The translations under genes were made by a program, and so were the position numbers. From Dugong dugon (taxonomy: Eukaryota; Chordata; Mammalia; Sirenia; Dugongidae): 64,000 bases of DNA. The notes under the pieces are model-generated. The model worked only from the letters and a program-made list of their open reading frames with translations. It was not told where the DNA came from and did not search any database. This document shows, piece after piece, positions 43,367 to 54,680 of the stretch; position 1 is the stretch's first letter; each line of letters starts with the position of its first letter. The stretch lies in NCBI GenBank assembly GCA_030035585.1, contig CM057482.1, positions 44,001,501 through 44,065,500 of the forward strand, in the 5' to 3' direction.

Positions 43367-43532
43367 AAGAGGAAATGAGGCTCTAAGAGATTAAACAATA
43401 CCTTATTTGTGATCACAAGCTACTATCTATCACACAGTATCTATTGAGCATTTACTTAAGCACTTTACATGCATCACCTCTTGATATTCCAACCATATTA
43501 CCAGGCAGGTATTATCAAGCACTATTTTTCCT
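43367..43532 (+). mobile_element. MIR fragments, left of RTE-derived element
   Basis: Words 'gaaatgaggctctaagagattaaac' and then 'tattgagcatttacttaagcactttacatgcatc' and 'ccaggcaggtattatcaag' follow MIR. The MIR resumes at 43985, so the RTE derivative inserted into it. Confidence 0.6.
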
Positions 43533-43539
43533 TCACCAC

Positions 43540-43984
43540 CCGTCTGTTTGTTATACTGCGGTGGTTTGCATGTTGCTGTGATGCTGGAAGCTATGCCAGT
43601 GGTATTCTAAATACTAACAGGGTCACCATAGTGAACAGGTTTCAGCACAGTTTCCAGATAAGACAGAGTAGGAAGAAAGGGCTGGTGATCTACTTCAAAA
43701 AATTGGTCTATGAAAACCTTATGAATCACAACAGAACACTGCCTGACTTGCTTACTTTGGATCTGTCATCAGAACGGATGAATCACTGGAGGAGAACAGC
43801 ATGTCGGTGCAGTAGAGTGCCAGAGAGGGCGATAGAGACCCTTGATGACACAGATTATTACAACAGCCGCAATGATGGACCTGAATATGCCTGCAATTGT
43901 GAGGATGACGCAGAGCCGGGCGCCATTTTGTTCTGCTGTTCATAAGGTCTCCCTGAATCCAAAGTCAAACAGCTGATGACAACA
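43540..43984 (+). mobile_element. internally deleted, non-autonomous RTE
   Basis: The 5' part (43545-43735) follows the RTE start (ggtggtttgcatgttgctgt, 'gaagaaagggctggtgatct', 'gaaaaccttatgaatcacaa'). The 3' part (43750-43984) follows the last ~250 bases of RTE ('agattattacaacagccgca', 'caattgtgaggatgacgcag') and ends with a decayed tail. The plan is the same as 6345-6796. A 158-codon frame running through it is fortuitous. Confidence 0.75.
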
Positions 43985-44110
43985 TGTCAACCTTTATACA
44001 GAAGAGGTTAGGCACGGAGGCATTAGGTAACTTTTTCAAGGTCAAACAACTACCAAGTGTCAGAAACAGTATTCGAAAGGAATTGTTTGACTTTATGCCT
44101 TTTAACTCTT
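43985..44110 (+). mobile_element. MIR fragment, right of RTE-derived element
   Basis: Reads 'acagaagaggttaggcacgg', 'ttaggtaactttttcaaggtcaaacaac', the MIR core continuing from 43532. Confidence 0.6.
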
Positions 44111-45250
44111 TAATATGTTAAACTCCAGTACTCTCACTCAGCTGTCCTGCTTCCCTGTAATTTCAGTCAGTCCTGCTTCTTCCAAAAGCCCAGTTCTCTC
44201 CACCACGCTCTCGATGCCAGTTCGAGTACGCTGTGGAATGTGCATCCTTTAACATAGGGCCTCAAGTGTAAATAAAGATCTCCTAGCATGAGGAGTGCTA
44301 CTTGGAGCAGTCGGCTTTCATCCTCAGTTATAACACAGAGCTTCTGTGCGAACCTAGTTCCTTTCAACTCTCATCACTAAGAGCACATTCGAACAACCTA
44401 ATTTGAGGCCCCTGTAAATGGAGCTGTAAAATGGAGATGGTGACACCGTGGTGACGGCAGAGACCCACACGCACCTCTGCCATGAATTAGTAAAGTGTCT
44501 TTGGGAGAAGGGTCTCTGCCTACTTGACCCCCACCACGCCAGCATGCCCGAGTGCACAAAACCCACGTCTGCCTCTGTTCTCCTTTTATCGACAGTGTTT
44601 TCCTTTACTTTGACGTCAGCTCCGAGATGGCTCGCTGTGATGTGCTACACCTTTCATATTTTCTTCCAGTCATAATATTGCTTCAGTCATAACCTCGGCA
44701 CTTTGAGGAATAATTGTCCCTGACAAGAGGGTGAATCACTGACAGAGGGTTGATAAGCATTACATACAGATGACAGAAGTCAGGACATATTGGATTACTG
44801 CTGTGAATATAATAAAAGAGAGACTAAACACTTTGGCAGCTCAAAGACAAGCCATTTCATAACTCTCTAGTGGGGCTATTATCTTCCATTTACTGCCACT
44901 GATAACCAGGTTGCGACAGTCTCCCTCCGATCTAGTTTCAATTCACTTAACACATTGCTGACCAGACGTGGTGGAGGAGGCAGAGACGATAATCAGGATT
45001 TTTTGGCATTTTATCTTCTGCATCCCCCTTCCAGCCTGATAAGGCCCCAAGTGAGGAGGCTTTAAACGTTCCTAGGTAAAGCAGGGCGCGACCACACTCC
45101 CTTTAATCTATGACTCCCTGTTTCCTTTTGAAGCCTCCTTATCCAGCAGAAGAAGTGACAATCCACTTTCTCTACTCCTCTGATATTCCTGGGCCTAAAA
45201 GCCTGGTGCAATAAAAGGCCAGGCTATTTTTACATTTAGGGGCTCTATGA
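44111..45250. other. unique sequence; candidate conserved non-coding element
   Basis: Over 1.1 kb free of recognisable repeats, with base composition closer to balanced than the neighbours, especially 44670-45240. It holds a GATA word (cctgataaggcc), and a 'gcctggtgcaataaaaggccaggc' inverted word near 45211. Nothing looks like an exon on either strand. Confidence 0.35.
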
Positions 45251-45257
45251 AGACATA

Positions 45258-45293
45258 TATATATATATATATATTTTATTTTTTTTTTCTTCA
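45258..45293. repeat. (TA)n / T-rich simple repeat
   Basis: A TA run of about 20 bases followed by a T-rich run. Confidence 0.9.
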
Positions 45294-45981
45294 CTGGTCT
45301 AAGACACCTGCAGAAACAAATCAAGAGTTGTGCTGTTTGTCAGCATAGACAGTCACCAGCAGTGAACATGGAAAAATGCACCTACAGAATTGGAATGCAG
45401 ATGGCATTTACAGGAACAGCAAGAGATTTTGTTCCTACATGTGTGGTAAATGCACTTAATATCTAGAATTTTGGATATAAAAGTGAGACCAATAAGGAGG
45501 GAAAAACACCCTCAGTCGGGAATTGCTCTATTCCTACAGGTAGAATTTGCTAATGTCAGAGTTAAATAAAAGACTGTATTCTGCAACATGCTTCTGCTGA
45601 GGTAATACTGCCTCACAGCTTGTTGAAGCTGGGTGCTCACAATGTGTTTTCAGATCCAAGAAATCCTAGATCTTGTCTTCTTTAAACAGATAGTTGTTTG
45701 GGTGATACATGGATCGTCTTTGTGTTTACATAAAACCATCTGTTTATTGGTAACCACATTGTCAGATCCATTAGATGAATTCAGGATTGTGGTTCTCATG
45801 ATAAGAGCAGGCTGAAGAAAGAGGCAGGCTGGCATTACAGAAAGGTGGGCTTGGAAGAAGCAATAAAACACCTGGACAGGGTGTGGGCGTGAGAAAAGAG
45901 AGCTGGCATATGAAAAATGTCCAGAGGGTTTGAAACATCCAGGAAGAGTTTAAGAAACTATTGATCCAAGGGGTCAGTATG
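45294..45981. other. unique sequence, nothing recognised
   Basis: No repeat family or coding motif recognised. Confidence 0.4.
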
Positions 45982-46405
45982 TGTATTGGTTTTCTCGGGC
46001 TGCCGTAACAAAACAACACAAATTCAGTGGCTTATAAGAACAGAAATGGGTTGCCTGCATTTCTGGAGGCTAGGAGTCAGAATTCAGGGAGTTGGCAGGG
46101 CCATGCTCCCCTGAAGGCTCTATGGAAAGATCCTGACTTGTCTCTTCCAGCTTTTGGTAGCTGCAGGGGTTCCTTGATATGGATGCATCTTCACGTGGCC
46201 ATTATCTCCTGTGTATCTCTCTGTGTCTCTTCTTTTTAAGGACAGCACCCAAATGGTATTAGAAGCCACCCTACTCTGATATCACTTCATGTTAACTTAA
46301 CTGATAACATCTTCAAAGACCCCATTTCCAAACAGGGTCAAGTTCACAGGTACCAGGGGTTAGTATTGCAATATATCCTTGAGGATCACAATTTAATCCA
46401 TAACA
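45982..46405 (-). mobile_element. MLT1-like MaLR solo LTR
   Basis: Starts tgtattggttttctcgggct and ends 'cacaatttaatccataaca'. Internal words 'gccgtaacaaaacaacacaa', 'tctggaggctaggagtcaga' and 'ttgtctcttccagcttttgg' are the reverse complement of MLT1. The flanks gtatg (45977-45981) and gtatc (46406-46410) match at 4 of 5. Confidence 0.83.
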
Positions 46406-47319
46406 GTATCTGGGGAACAATCAGTAAGTTGAGAACTACTAAAAAATTTGTTGAAAACAATGAACTCTTCTGGGTACTAGACACTGAGTTACAGCCCAGT
46501 GGACTGCCATGTACCACTAGGCAGGTTGCACACTGTCCAACTCCAGGAAGTACTATCCACCAAAGAGTCTGTGGAAATGATGCCACCTCATGTGGTACAG
46601 TGACAATCTTTCTACACAACTATACTCAGTGGCACTTGGTGGTGGTTCAAAAGCAAAAATCTATGCTTTTGGATTCCATGTCTCTGGGCTTTCCTCAGAG
46701 AATTCATAGTCTCTGAATTCAGAAGATCTGAGCTGAAGACCCATTGATAAGTGGCCTACACAACAGAACAGGGATAAGCTGCAGCATGGATGTATCAGCT
46801 CACCCCTGGCACAGAGCCCACCAGTTTTCGCTGTGAGCCCCACAGAGTGGTGATGCTGATTTTGCTGGTCAGCTTCCTGCCCTTATTTGGATGGCTCAGA
46901 AGCTAGAGCAAGTACTCCTGCACTGATGGGTGAAGTTTTCTCAGCAGATACATCTGTAGGCAAGATAAATTAGACAGAGACAGACAACAATCTGATCGAA
47001 TTGATATGCGGTGAGAGGTTTTCAGTCCCATAACCACACAGCATCCTCTCTACACTTGCTTACATACTTCCTAAAAGCCTGCATCAAACAAGGGTTGCCA
47101 CTGCATAGCCAAGACAGGGTAGGGTTTTTACCACCCAATCCTTATAGTTTCAGGTCAGGCCACAGCATTTTGAAAAGAGACAATATCTGTGAATTATTTG
47201 TTTCATTCATTTTACATTTCTACATTGCTATTTACGTACAGATGAGCTCTATGACCAAGTTGTGTGGCATGAGTGTTCATTTCCTATGCTTCTAAATGTC
47301 AGCACAGTTTTTCAGATTC
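46406..47319. other. unique sequence, nothing recognised
   Basis: No known repeat. The frame 46366-46716 begins inside the LTR and has no recognisable domain. Confidence 0.4.
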
Positions 47320-47528
47320 CAGAGTCCCTGGGTGTTGCAAATGGCTAATGCACTCAGATGCTAACCGAAAGGCTGAAGGTTGGAGTCCAGCCAGAGGTGC
47401 CTCAGAAGAAAGGCATGGTGATGATCTACTTCCAAAAAATCAGTCATTGAAAACCTTATGGAGCATAGGTCTACTCTAACACACATAGGATCACCAGAAA
47501 TCAGTTGACTTGATGGCAACTGGTTTTT
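47320..47528 (+). mobile_element. AfroSINE, variant B
   Basis: Head 'gagtccctgggtgttgcaaa', 'gatgctaaccgaaaggctga', RTE-5'-like part 'cagtcattgaaaaccttatg', tail 'aaatcagttgacttgatggc'. Confidence 0.88.
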
Positions 47529-47689
47529 CAGATTCAGGCCTAGGCTAGGGTTAACTCAGAATCAGTATCTCTTTTGGTGAAGTGGCTCCATTCTCTAAGA
47601 GTGCCTGGGAGCTCAGTTTCTAGGATTTCAGCCAGGAGGTCCAGGAAACTGGAGGAAAAGACCAGGACCACATTGATGGGAGTACCTGC

Positions 47690-47850
47690 CCTGTGTCAAT
47701 CACAAAACAGCCCTCAGAGGTAAGTAGTAGTATCCCTGCTTTAAGGATGAAGCAACTGATATTTCAAGTTCTCAAATGCCCCTCAGCAAGTAGGTGACAA
47801 TTTCAAGGCCCAGGCATCTGATAAAAACTAAGTTTGTTTGACTCTGCCCA
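47690..47850 (+). mobile_element. MIR fragment
   Basis: Words 'gaggtaagtagtagtatccctgctttaaggatgaagcaactga' and 'cagcaagtaggtgacaattt' follow the MIR 3' half. Confidence 0.5.
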
Positions 47851-47977
47851 GGTAACTCATGCAGTAACTGGAATATATCAGGTCCTCCCTTTCTACTCCT
47901 CTGCCTGCCAGAGAAAGGCCCAGCTATATACCAAGGAGGAAAATCCAGTCAGATTAACAGAATATAGGACCAGGGCA

Positions 47978-48531
47978 TGATGGTTAAAGTTGTGTGTCAA
48001 CTTGGCTGGGCCATGATTCTCAGTGGTTTGATAGTCATGTGATGGTGTGATAACTTCCATGATGAGATTTCATATTACGTGACCGCCTCCATGATGGGAT
48101 CTGCTGTGAGTAGCCAGTCAGTTGAAAGGGAAATTCCTTGGGTGTGTGGACTGCATTGAATATAAGTGGATATTCTGGCAAGGCTTGTGGGCTTTTGTTG
48201 GTTCTGGATCCTGCAGCTGGCCCCTGTTCATCTGATCTCTGGTTCTTGGGACTTAAAGTAGCAGCTTACCTGTGGTCTTGCCTGCCATTCTTTGGGATTC
48301 GTCAATCTTCACAGCCTGTGAACAAGAGCCCTGCTCTCCAACCTGCAAATCTTGGGTTCACTGGCCCCAGTGGCTACGTGCATCAGGATAAGCCTCTATG
48401 CTGACTCATGGACATGGGACTTTCCAGCCTCTACAACCTTATGAGCTATTTCCTTGATATAAATCTCTCTCTATGCATATGTTTATACACTTTACTTCTT
48501 TTGCTTCTCTAGAGAACCAGCTTAAGACACA
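47978..48531 (+). mobile_element. ERVL-like solo LTR
   Basis: Starts tgatggttaaagttgtgtgt with 'caacttggctgggccatgat', and ends 'tctctagagaaccagcttaagacaca', i.e. TG...CA. This is the layout of ERVL-class LTRs that begin near 'tgtcaacttggctgggcca' and end near 'gagaaccctgactaataca'. The flanks gggca (47973-47977) and gggta (48532-48536) match at 4 of 5. No coding region is attached. Confidence 0.75.
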
Positions 48532-48891
48532 GGGTATGACTGGTACACAACCCAAGGAATAAAAGAAAATCAGCAATAGTAGTTTTGTTATTATCACCTA
48601 TTCAGACAATATGCAATCATTTGAGCAAGCAATACAGAAGCAGTAATCAGGGACATTTGGCAATAGGCAGCAAGTTCTTGGCCCCTACACCTGGGAGCTA
48701 AATTCTAGTTCTCTCAAAAAAGGGAAATGGCTCAGGGGGTGCAGAACTGGAGTCCTGTATAGAGTTCCAAGATGACCCTCCAGGCAGAAATTTGGCATCC
48801 AGATATATATGAGCTGGATTCTTCTCTCCTGTCTCTTGGGGACATGGTAGGGTGAGAGTGGGGCCTAATAAAGTCAGAGTAGGAGTGCCAT
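48532..48891. other. unique sequence, nothing recognised
   Basis: No known repeat or coding pattern. Confidence 0.4.
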
Positions 48892-51415
48892 GAAGTTATC
48901 AAAAAGAAATGGAATACATAAAATACAATATTCTAGGCATTAGTGTGCTGAAATGGATTGGTATTGGACATTTTGAGCCAGACAGTCATATGGTCTACTA
49001 TGCCGGGAATGACAAATTAAAGAGGAACAGTGTCGCATTCATTGTCAAAAAACATTTCAGAATCTATCTTGAAGTACAATGCTGTCAGTGATAGGATAGT
49101 ATCCATACACCTACAAAGAAGACCAGTTATCGTGAGTATTATTCAAATTTATGCACCAACCACTAATGCCAGAGATGAAGAAATTGAAGATATTTACCAA
49201 GTTCTGCAGTCTGAAATTGATCAAACATGCAATCAAGATACATTGATAATTACTGATGATTGGAATGTGAATTTTGGAAACAAAGAAGGAGGGCTGGTAA
49301 TTGGAAAATAACATTTTAGATCACATGAGGAAATTTCGCAAGACCAACAACTTATTCATTACAAATATGTTTTCTCAATAACATAAACAGCAATTATACA
49401 CATGGACCTCAATGGATGGAATACACAGGGATCAAATTGATTAAATCTGTGGAAGGAGACAATGGAGAGGCTTAATATCATTAGTCAGAACAAGGCCAGG
49501 GGCCGACTGAAGAACAGACCATCAGCTGCTCATATGCAAGTTCAAGTTGAAGCTGAAGAAAATTAGAACATGTCTACAAGAACCAAAGTACAACCTTGAG
49601 TATATCCCACTTGCGTTTAAAGATCATCTCAAGAATAGGTTTGAGACATTGAACACTAATGACCGAAGACCAGACGAGTTGTGAAATGCCATCAAGGACA
49701 TCATAAATGTAGAAAGCAAAAGGAAATTTAAAAAAGGGAAAGAAATAAAAGAACAAAATGGATGTCAAAAGAGACTCTGAAACTTGCTCTTAAACACAGA
49801 GTAGCTAAAGGGAATGGAAGAAATGATGAAGTAAAAGAACTGAGCAGAAGATTTCAAAGAGTAGCTCAAGAAGACAAAGTAAAGTATTACAATGAAATGT
49901 CAAAGACCAATAGTTAGAAAACCAAAAGGGAAGAACACACTCAGCATTTCTCAAGCTGCAAAAACTGAGGAAAAAATTCAAGCTTCGAGTTACAATACTG
50001 AAGGATTCTATGGGCAAAATATTGAATGATGCAGGAAGCGTCAATAGAAGATGGAAGGAATACAGAGTCATTGTACCAAAAAGAATTGGTCGACATTTAT
50101 CCATTTCAGGAAGTAGCATATGATCAAGAACTGATAGTACTGAAGGAAGAAGTTCAAGCTTCACTGAAAGCATTGGTGAAACAAAAGACTCCAAGAATTG
50201 ACAGAATACCAATTGAGGTGTTTCAACAAACAGATGTAGGCTGTAGGTGCTCACTCACAATGCCAGTAAATTTGGAAGACAGCTATCTGGCAAATCAACT
50301 GGAAGAGATGATGTTCCAAAAGAATGCAGAAATAACTGAACAATGTCATTAACATCACACACAAGCAAAATTTTGTTGAAGAGCATTCAAAAGCAGTACG
50401 TTGACGGGGAACTGCCAGAAATTTAAGTCGGATTCAGAAGAGGACATGGAACGAGGGATATTATTGCTAATGTCAGATAGGTCTTGGCTGAAAGCAGAGA
50501 ATACCAGAAAGATGTTTACCTGTGTTTTATTGACTATCCAAAGGCATTCAATTGTGTGGATCATAACAAATTATAGATAACATTACGAAGAATGGGAATT
50601 CCAGAACGCTTAATCAAGTTCATTAGGAACCTGTACATAGAATAAGAGGTAGTTGTTTGAGCAGACAAAAGGAATACTGCATGGTTTAAAGTCAGGAAAG
50701 ATGTGTGGCAGGGTTGTGTACCTTTCACTATACTTATTCAATCTGTATGCTGAGTAAATAATCCGAGAAGCTGGACTAAAGAGAGAAGAACATGGCATTA
50801 TGATTGGAGGAAGACTCATTAACAACCTGCTATATGCAGATGACACAACCTTGCTTGCTGAAAGTGAAGGGGACTTGAAGCACTTACTGCTAAAGATCAA
50901 AGACTACAACAGCCTTCAGTATGGATTACACCTTTACATAAAGAAAACAAAAATCCTCACAACTGGACCAATAAGCAATGCCATGGAAAAATGGAGACTA
51001 TATTGAGGGTGTCAAGGATCTCATTTTACTTGGATCCACAATCAATGTCCATGGAAGCAGCAATCAAGAAATGAAACGACATATTGCATTGGGCAAATCT
51101 GCTGCAAAAGACCTCTTTAAAGGGTTAAAAAGCAAAGATGTCATTTTGAGGACTAAGATGCACCTGACTCAAGCCATGGTATTTTCAATCACCTCATATG
51201 CATGAGAAATCTGGCAATGAATAAAGAAGACCGAAAAAGAATTAATGTCTTTGAAATATGATGTTAGTGAAGAATATTGAATATACCGTAGACTGCCAGA
51301 AGAATGAAAAATCTGTCTTGGAAGAAGTACAGTCAGAATGCTCTTTAAAAGTTTTTGTTCTGTTGTACGTAGGGTTGCTGTGAGTGGGAACTTACCTGAT
51401 GGTACTGAACAATAA
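48892..51415 (+). mobile_element. long RTE, 5'-truncated and internally deleted near its 3' end
   Basis: Begins within the RTE 5' part of the ORF ('tatcaaaaagaaatggaata') and runs to 'gttgtacgtagggttgctgt'. Compared with the full-length RTE (14081-17270) it lacks the first ~430 bases. It also lacks about 250 bases near 51345, where 'gtcagaatgctctttaaaa' jumps to 'tttttgttctgttgtacg'. The tail is decayed (ggtactgaacaataag). It is followed by an AfroSINE on the minus strand. Confidence 0.88.
48909..51205 (+). pseudogene. RTE endonuclease/reverse transcriptase ORF, broken
   Basis: EN pieces (48909-49311) keep GISVLKWIGIG, in which the position of the catalytic Glu reads Val, and DDWN where GDWN is expected. 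RT pieces keep FIDYPKAFN near 50540, with the first catalytic Asp, and an intact YADD box (50800-51006, residues 12-15). The C-terminal part follows to about 51205. Frameshifts and stops break the chain many times. Compared with the RTE at 14081, the catalytic box is intact here but the endonuclease is damaged. Confidence 0.85.
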
Positions 51416-51444
51416 GACTTCCAGTAAGGTGGACCGAGTACTAA

Positions 51445-51652
51445 ACCATACAACAAGCCAACTAGTTGCCAGAGAGTCAGCTCTAATCCATAGCAACCCA
51501 ATGTGTGTTAGAGTATCATTGTTCTCTAGGGATTTCAATGAGACATTTTTCAGAAGTAGATCACCAGGCCTTTCTTCCAAGTGGGTGGATTTGAACTTCC
51601 AACCTTTCAGTTAGCAGCCAAGCAGGTTAATTGCTTACACTACCCAGGGATT
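51445..51652 (-). mobile_element. AfroSINE, variant B
   Basis: Tail 'ctagttgccagagagtcagc', RTE-5'-like part 'cagaagtagatcaccaggcc', head 'ttgcttacactacccaggga'. Confidence 0.87.
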
Positions 51653-52039
51653 CTGCTGAATGATATAAGCAATTCAATTTGTACTTGTATTACTGATGTC
51701 CTTCCTTAAGACAAAATCAGCCCAGAGCTTGAGTTGTGCCTGAAGGTAAAAGCCCCTTGGAAGACAAACAATTTTATGGGAACAAGGATCCAGGAAGGCT
51801 GTTATAATTCATTACTGGAGATTTTTCCTCATCCCTCCGTATCCTTTTTTGCATACTTTACCTCCTGATAATCAGTAGACAAACTCATATTCAGAGATGC
51901 TATGGATTTTCTGTTAAGAGGAACATCTGTGAAGCTCTTCCTACTACTTTTACAAATGATAAATATATTTGCAAAATGAAAAAAAAAGATATGCAAAGAA
52001 CTTAAGGAGTGCTGCTGTAAGAGATACTCCGACAATGCC
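51653..52039. other. unique sequence, nothing recognised
   Basis: No known repeat or coding pattern. Confidence 0.4.
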
Positions 52040-52290
52040 TGTTGTGGTTCAAGCACATCAACTCTGGAGTCAGATGGTCTCATTCTAATAGTGGTTCTGC
52101 CACCTACTGCTCGTGGACATTGGAGGAGCATTTTAAGCTTCTTCTTTCCTCAGTTTCCTCTTGGATAAAATGGAATAATTATAGGGTTTTTTAAAAAAAA
52201 TTCAACTAGTTTTAAATATTGTTTAGAGTCTGTCTCATAGAAAACTCACTAAATGTAGGCTGTTGTAATGGTTATTTTCATTATTATACT
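52040..52290 (+). mobile_element. MIR SINE
   Basis: Words 'ctggagtcagatggtctcat', 'gttctgccacctactgctcg', 'tcctcagtttcctcttggat', and 'aaatgtaggctgttgtaatgg' follow MIR from head to 3' end. It is one of the more complete MIR copies here. Confidence 0.75.
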
Positions 52291-52737
52291 TAGTTTAAAT
52301 GTCCAAACATGGACTTTCTAGAGCTTTCCCCATGGATTTTAGAGTCAGTGAGATGAATTTTTGGAATAGACTCAAAAAACCAAGATGAAACTACAAAAGC
52401 TGAATCTCAAGTTTTCCTAGTTTTTTTAAATAAATGTACGTTTAAACCATTCAGAATGTTATTATTATACTAAATGTTATGTGTCTTATGGATTAGTGTT
52501 TTAAATGTGGCCTTCTTCCTGCGTGCTGTATTACAAGTTTGTTATTAGATGAAATATACCTAGACTTATCACAGATTTACTTATAGTAGGAGGAGTCATC
52601 CAGTATAATTGAACTAATTTTTGATAATCAGGAGAACGTTCTTTCTAGGGTGATTCAAGAAAGATAAACTTTGTGAGTTTGTTTCTAAACTATAAAAGTG
52701 TTGAGCCAGGGTTTTATAACATAAATAGCTTTATAGT
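52291..52737. other. unique sequence, nothing recognised
   Basis: AT-rich without recognised repeats. Confidence 0.4.
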
Positions 52738-53252
52738 TGTCAGGGATTGAATTGTGTCCCCCCAAAAAATGTATCGATTTGGCTAGGCCATGATTCCTAG
52801 TGTTGTGTGATTGTCCTCCATTTTGTGATCGTAATTTTACATTAAAGAGGATTAGGGTGGGATTGTAACACCACCCTAACCCAGGTCACATCCCTGATCC
52901 AACATAAAGGGACTGTCCCTTGGGTGTGGCCTGCACCATCTTGTATCTCTTGTAAGATATCTTACAAGAGATAAAAGGAATGGGAAGCAAGTGGAGAATT
53001 GAGGACCTCATACCACCAAGAAAGCAGTGCCAGGAGCAGAGCGTGCCTTTTGGACCCAGGGTCACTTCGCGGAGAAGCTCCTAGTATGGAGAAGATTGAT
53101 GAGAAGGCCGACAGAGAGAGAAAGCCTTCCCCTGGAGCTGACGCCCTGCGTTTGGACTTGTAGCTTACTGGACTGTGAGAGAATAAATTTCTCCTTATTA
53201 AAACTATCCACTTGTGGTATTTCTGTTAGAACAGCACTAGATGACTAAGACG
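52738..53252 (+). mobile_element. MaLR-type solo LTR (lineage-specific family)
   Basis: Starts tgtcagggattgaattgtgt and ends 'gcactagatgactaagacg' (the expected final CA reads CG). The flanks are a perfect 5-bp duplication, atagt, at 52733-52737 and 53253-53257. It has the same family traits as 36752-37259. An inverted word around 52950-52972 (tcttgtaagatatcttacaaga) can form a hairpin. Confidence 0.92.
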
Positions 53253-53257
53253 ATAGT

Positions 53258-54609
53258 CACGCAAATAACTGGCTCTTCTGTTTTGAAAGAAAAATTTCTT
53301 TATATATTTTAAAAGTTAGAAATTTGTTCTGTTTGGAATACGGAAAACCAAGAGTGAATGAAAATGATGGTCAGGATTATTTTTAGAAATCCTTACTTTT
53401 AACTTTGAATCAAGTTTTATCAATCAGCCATAAATGGATTGGAGTGGAAATAGTTAATAGGATGGTCATTAGGTCCGTAATTGTGAAAGGTTTCTGCACT
53501 CTGAAAACCATTTTCTTAATTATTTTAGGTTAACACTTGCGTCCATGGCAGGAGGAGGGGAAGGGACAAATGTAATCTGAAACCCCAGACATGGTGCCTG
53601 GCCTGAACTGAGATAACGTTAAAGATTTTATTGCTGATACATTATAAATTATTTCTATTACTGTGGTCCTGTGGGCATTGCATTGTCTGTGCACTTTGCC
53701 TATTACCTCACTTAATGTTATTAACACACTTTGGGGTATAAAATTACAGTTTTATCATGGAAACCTTAAACACTTACATCCAAAGTACTGAATCAAGTTA
53801 TTATCTTTACTGACCAGACCCGTTTTATTGTCATTTTATCACTCATAAAATCTGAGATTCAATTTGATTTAACTAAGTAAAGCTTGGTCCACACGCATTT
53901 AAGCCCAGCTGCAATGTTAATACATTAATATATAAGATTACTTCATTTTATTAAAGGTGAGGTAACTTAGAAAACCTCTTTTAATGTCTTTATGCGGCTA
54001 AGAAATTTAACCTGACCTGTTTGCACTTTTGTTTCACCAACATCGATGAAAAATTTAAGATCATTTCTTACAGGATGTTGAACACTAACTGTGACCTGCT
54101 TTTGACCTTTATTAAATGTCTGAGACACTTTAGTCAGCCACAAAATGGCATCGTTCATCAAGGTGTCAAGAGACAGTGTCTGATTTTAAAAGAAAAAGCT
54201 CTAAGAATCTACCATGTTAAAGAAAAAAACAAAACATAGTCCACAGCTAAGAAATCTGATGTAAAAGCGTGTATGCGCAACATTTCAATAGCTTCAAGGA
54301 TCAAAGAATGGTCATTAACTTCCCAAGTTAAGCCATCACTCAGGAAATGGAGGTCTACAGATTGTGCCAAAGTTTTTCTTAGCTCTATGCCTACAGGTTA
54401 AACAGAAAGTTGACTTGAGACTGCATTGGTTGCAAAAGAGAAATGCTTATCTCATTCTGCTAAAAGCCATCTTCACAGTGGCCAAAATACTTTTAAAAAT
54501 AATATTCAAAACCTACTATAATCAACAGTAAGAAAAAATACGAGATACATCTTTTTTATTAAAGTCCAAAATGCATAACGCCATCAGCATTAAATAGAGA
54601 AATAATTGT
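53258..54609. other. unique, AT-rich, repeat-free stretch; candidate regulatory DNA
   Basis: About 1.35 kb with no recognisable transposon, the longest clean stretch in this half of the window. It holds the exact DR5 element listed separately and extra tgacct half-sites (for example near 54013). Open frames (54021-54239 plus, 53967-54161 minus) show no known domain. Confidence 0.4.
54092..54108 (-). promoter_or_regulatory. exact DR5 nuclear-receptor element (RARE-type)
   Basis: The plus strand reads tgacct, gcttt, tgacct. On the minus strand this is two perfect AGGTCA half-sites in direct repeat with a 5-base spacer, the classical site for retinoic-acid receptor/RXR dimers. Both half-sites are exact. 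Whether it is bound or drives any gene cannot be seen from the sequence. Confidence 0.5.
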
Positions 54610-54680
54610 AAATACACGTAAAGAGCTTAGAACAATCACTGGAATATACTGAGTGCTCAATAAATGATAACTTTTGATAT
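54610..54680 (+). mobile_element. MIR/L2 3' end fragment
   Basis: Words 'agagcttagaacaatcactg' and 'tgagtgctcaataaatgata' are the common MIR 3' end. Confidence 0.6.

Noticed and set aside
43010..43378. 122-codon open frame in unique sequence
   Set aside because: No domain, no splice context and no neighbouring coding evidence; the length is within chance for this window.
43469..43945. 158-codon open frame
   Set aside because: It lies across a MIR and an internally deleted RTE in the wrong frame for RTE proteins; no domain is seen.
46366..46716. 116-codon open frame
   Set aside because: It starts inside an MLT1-like LTR and shows no recognisable motif or codon pattern.
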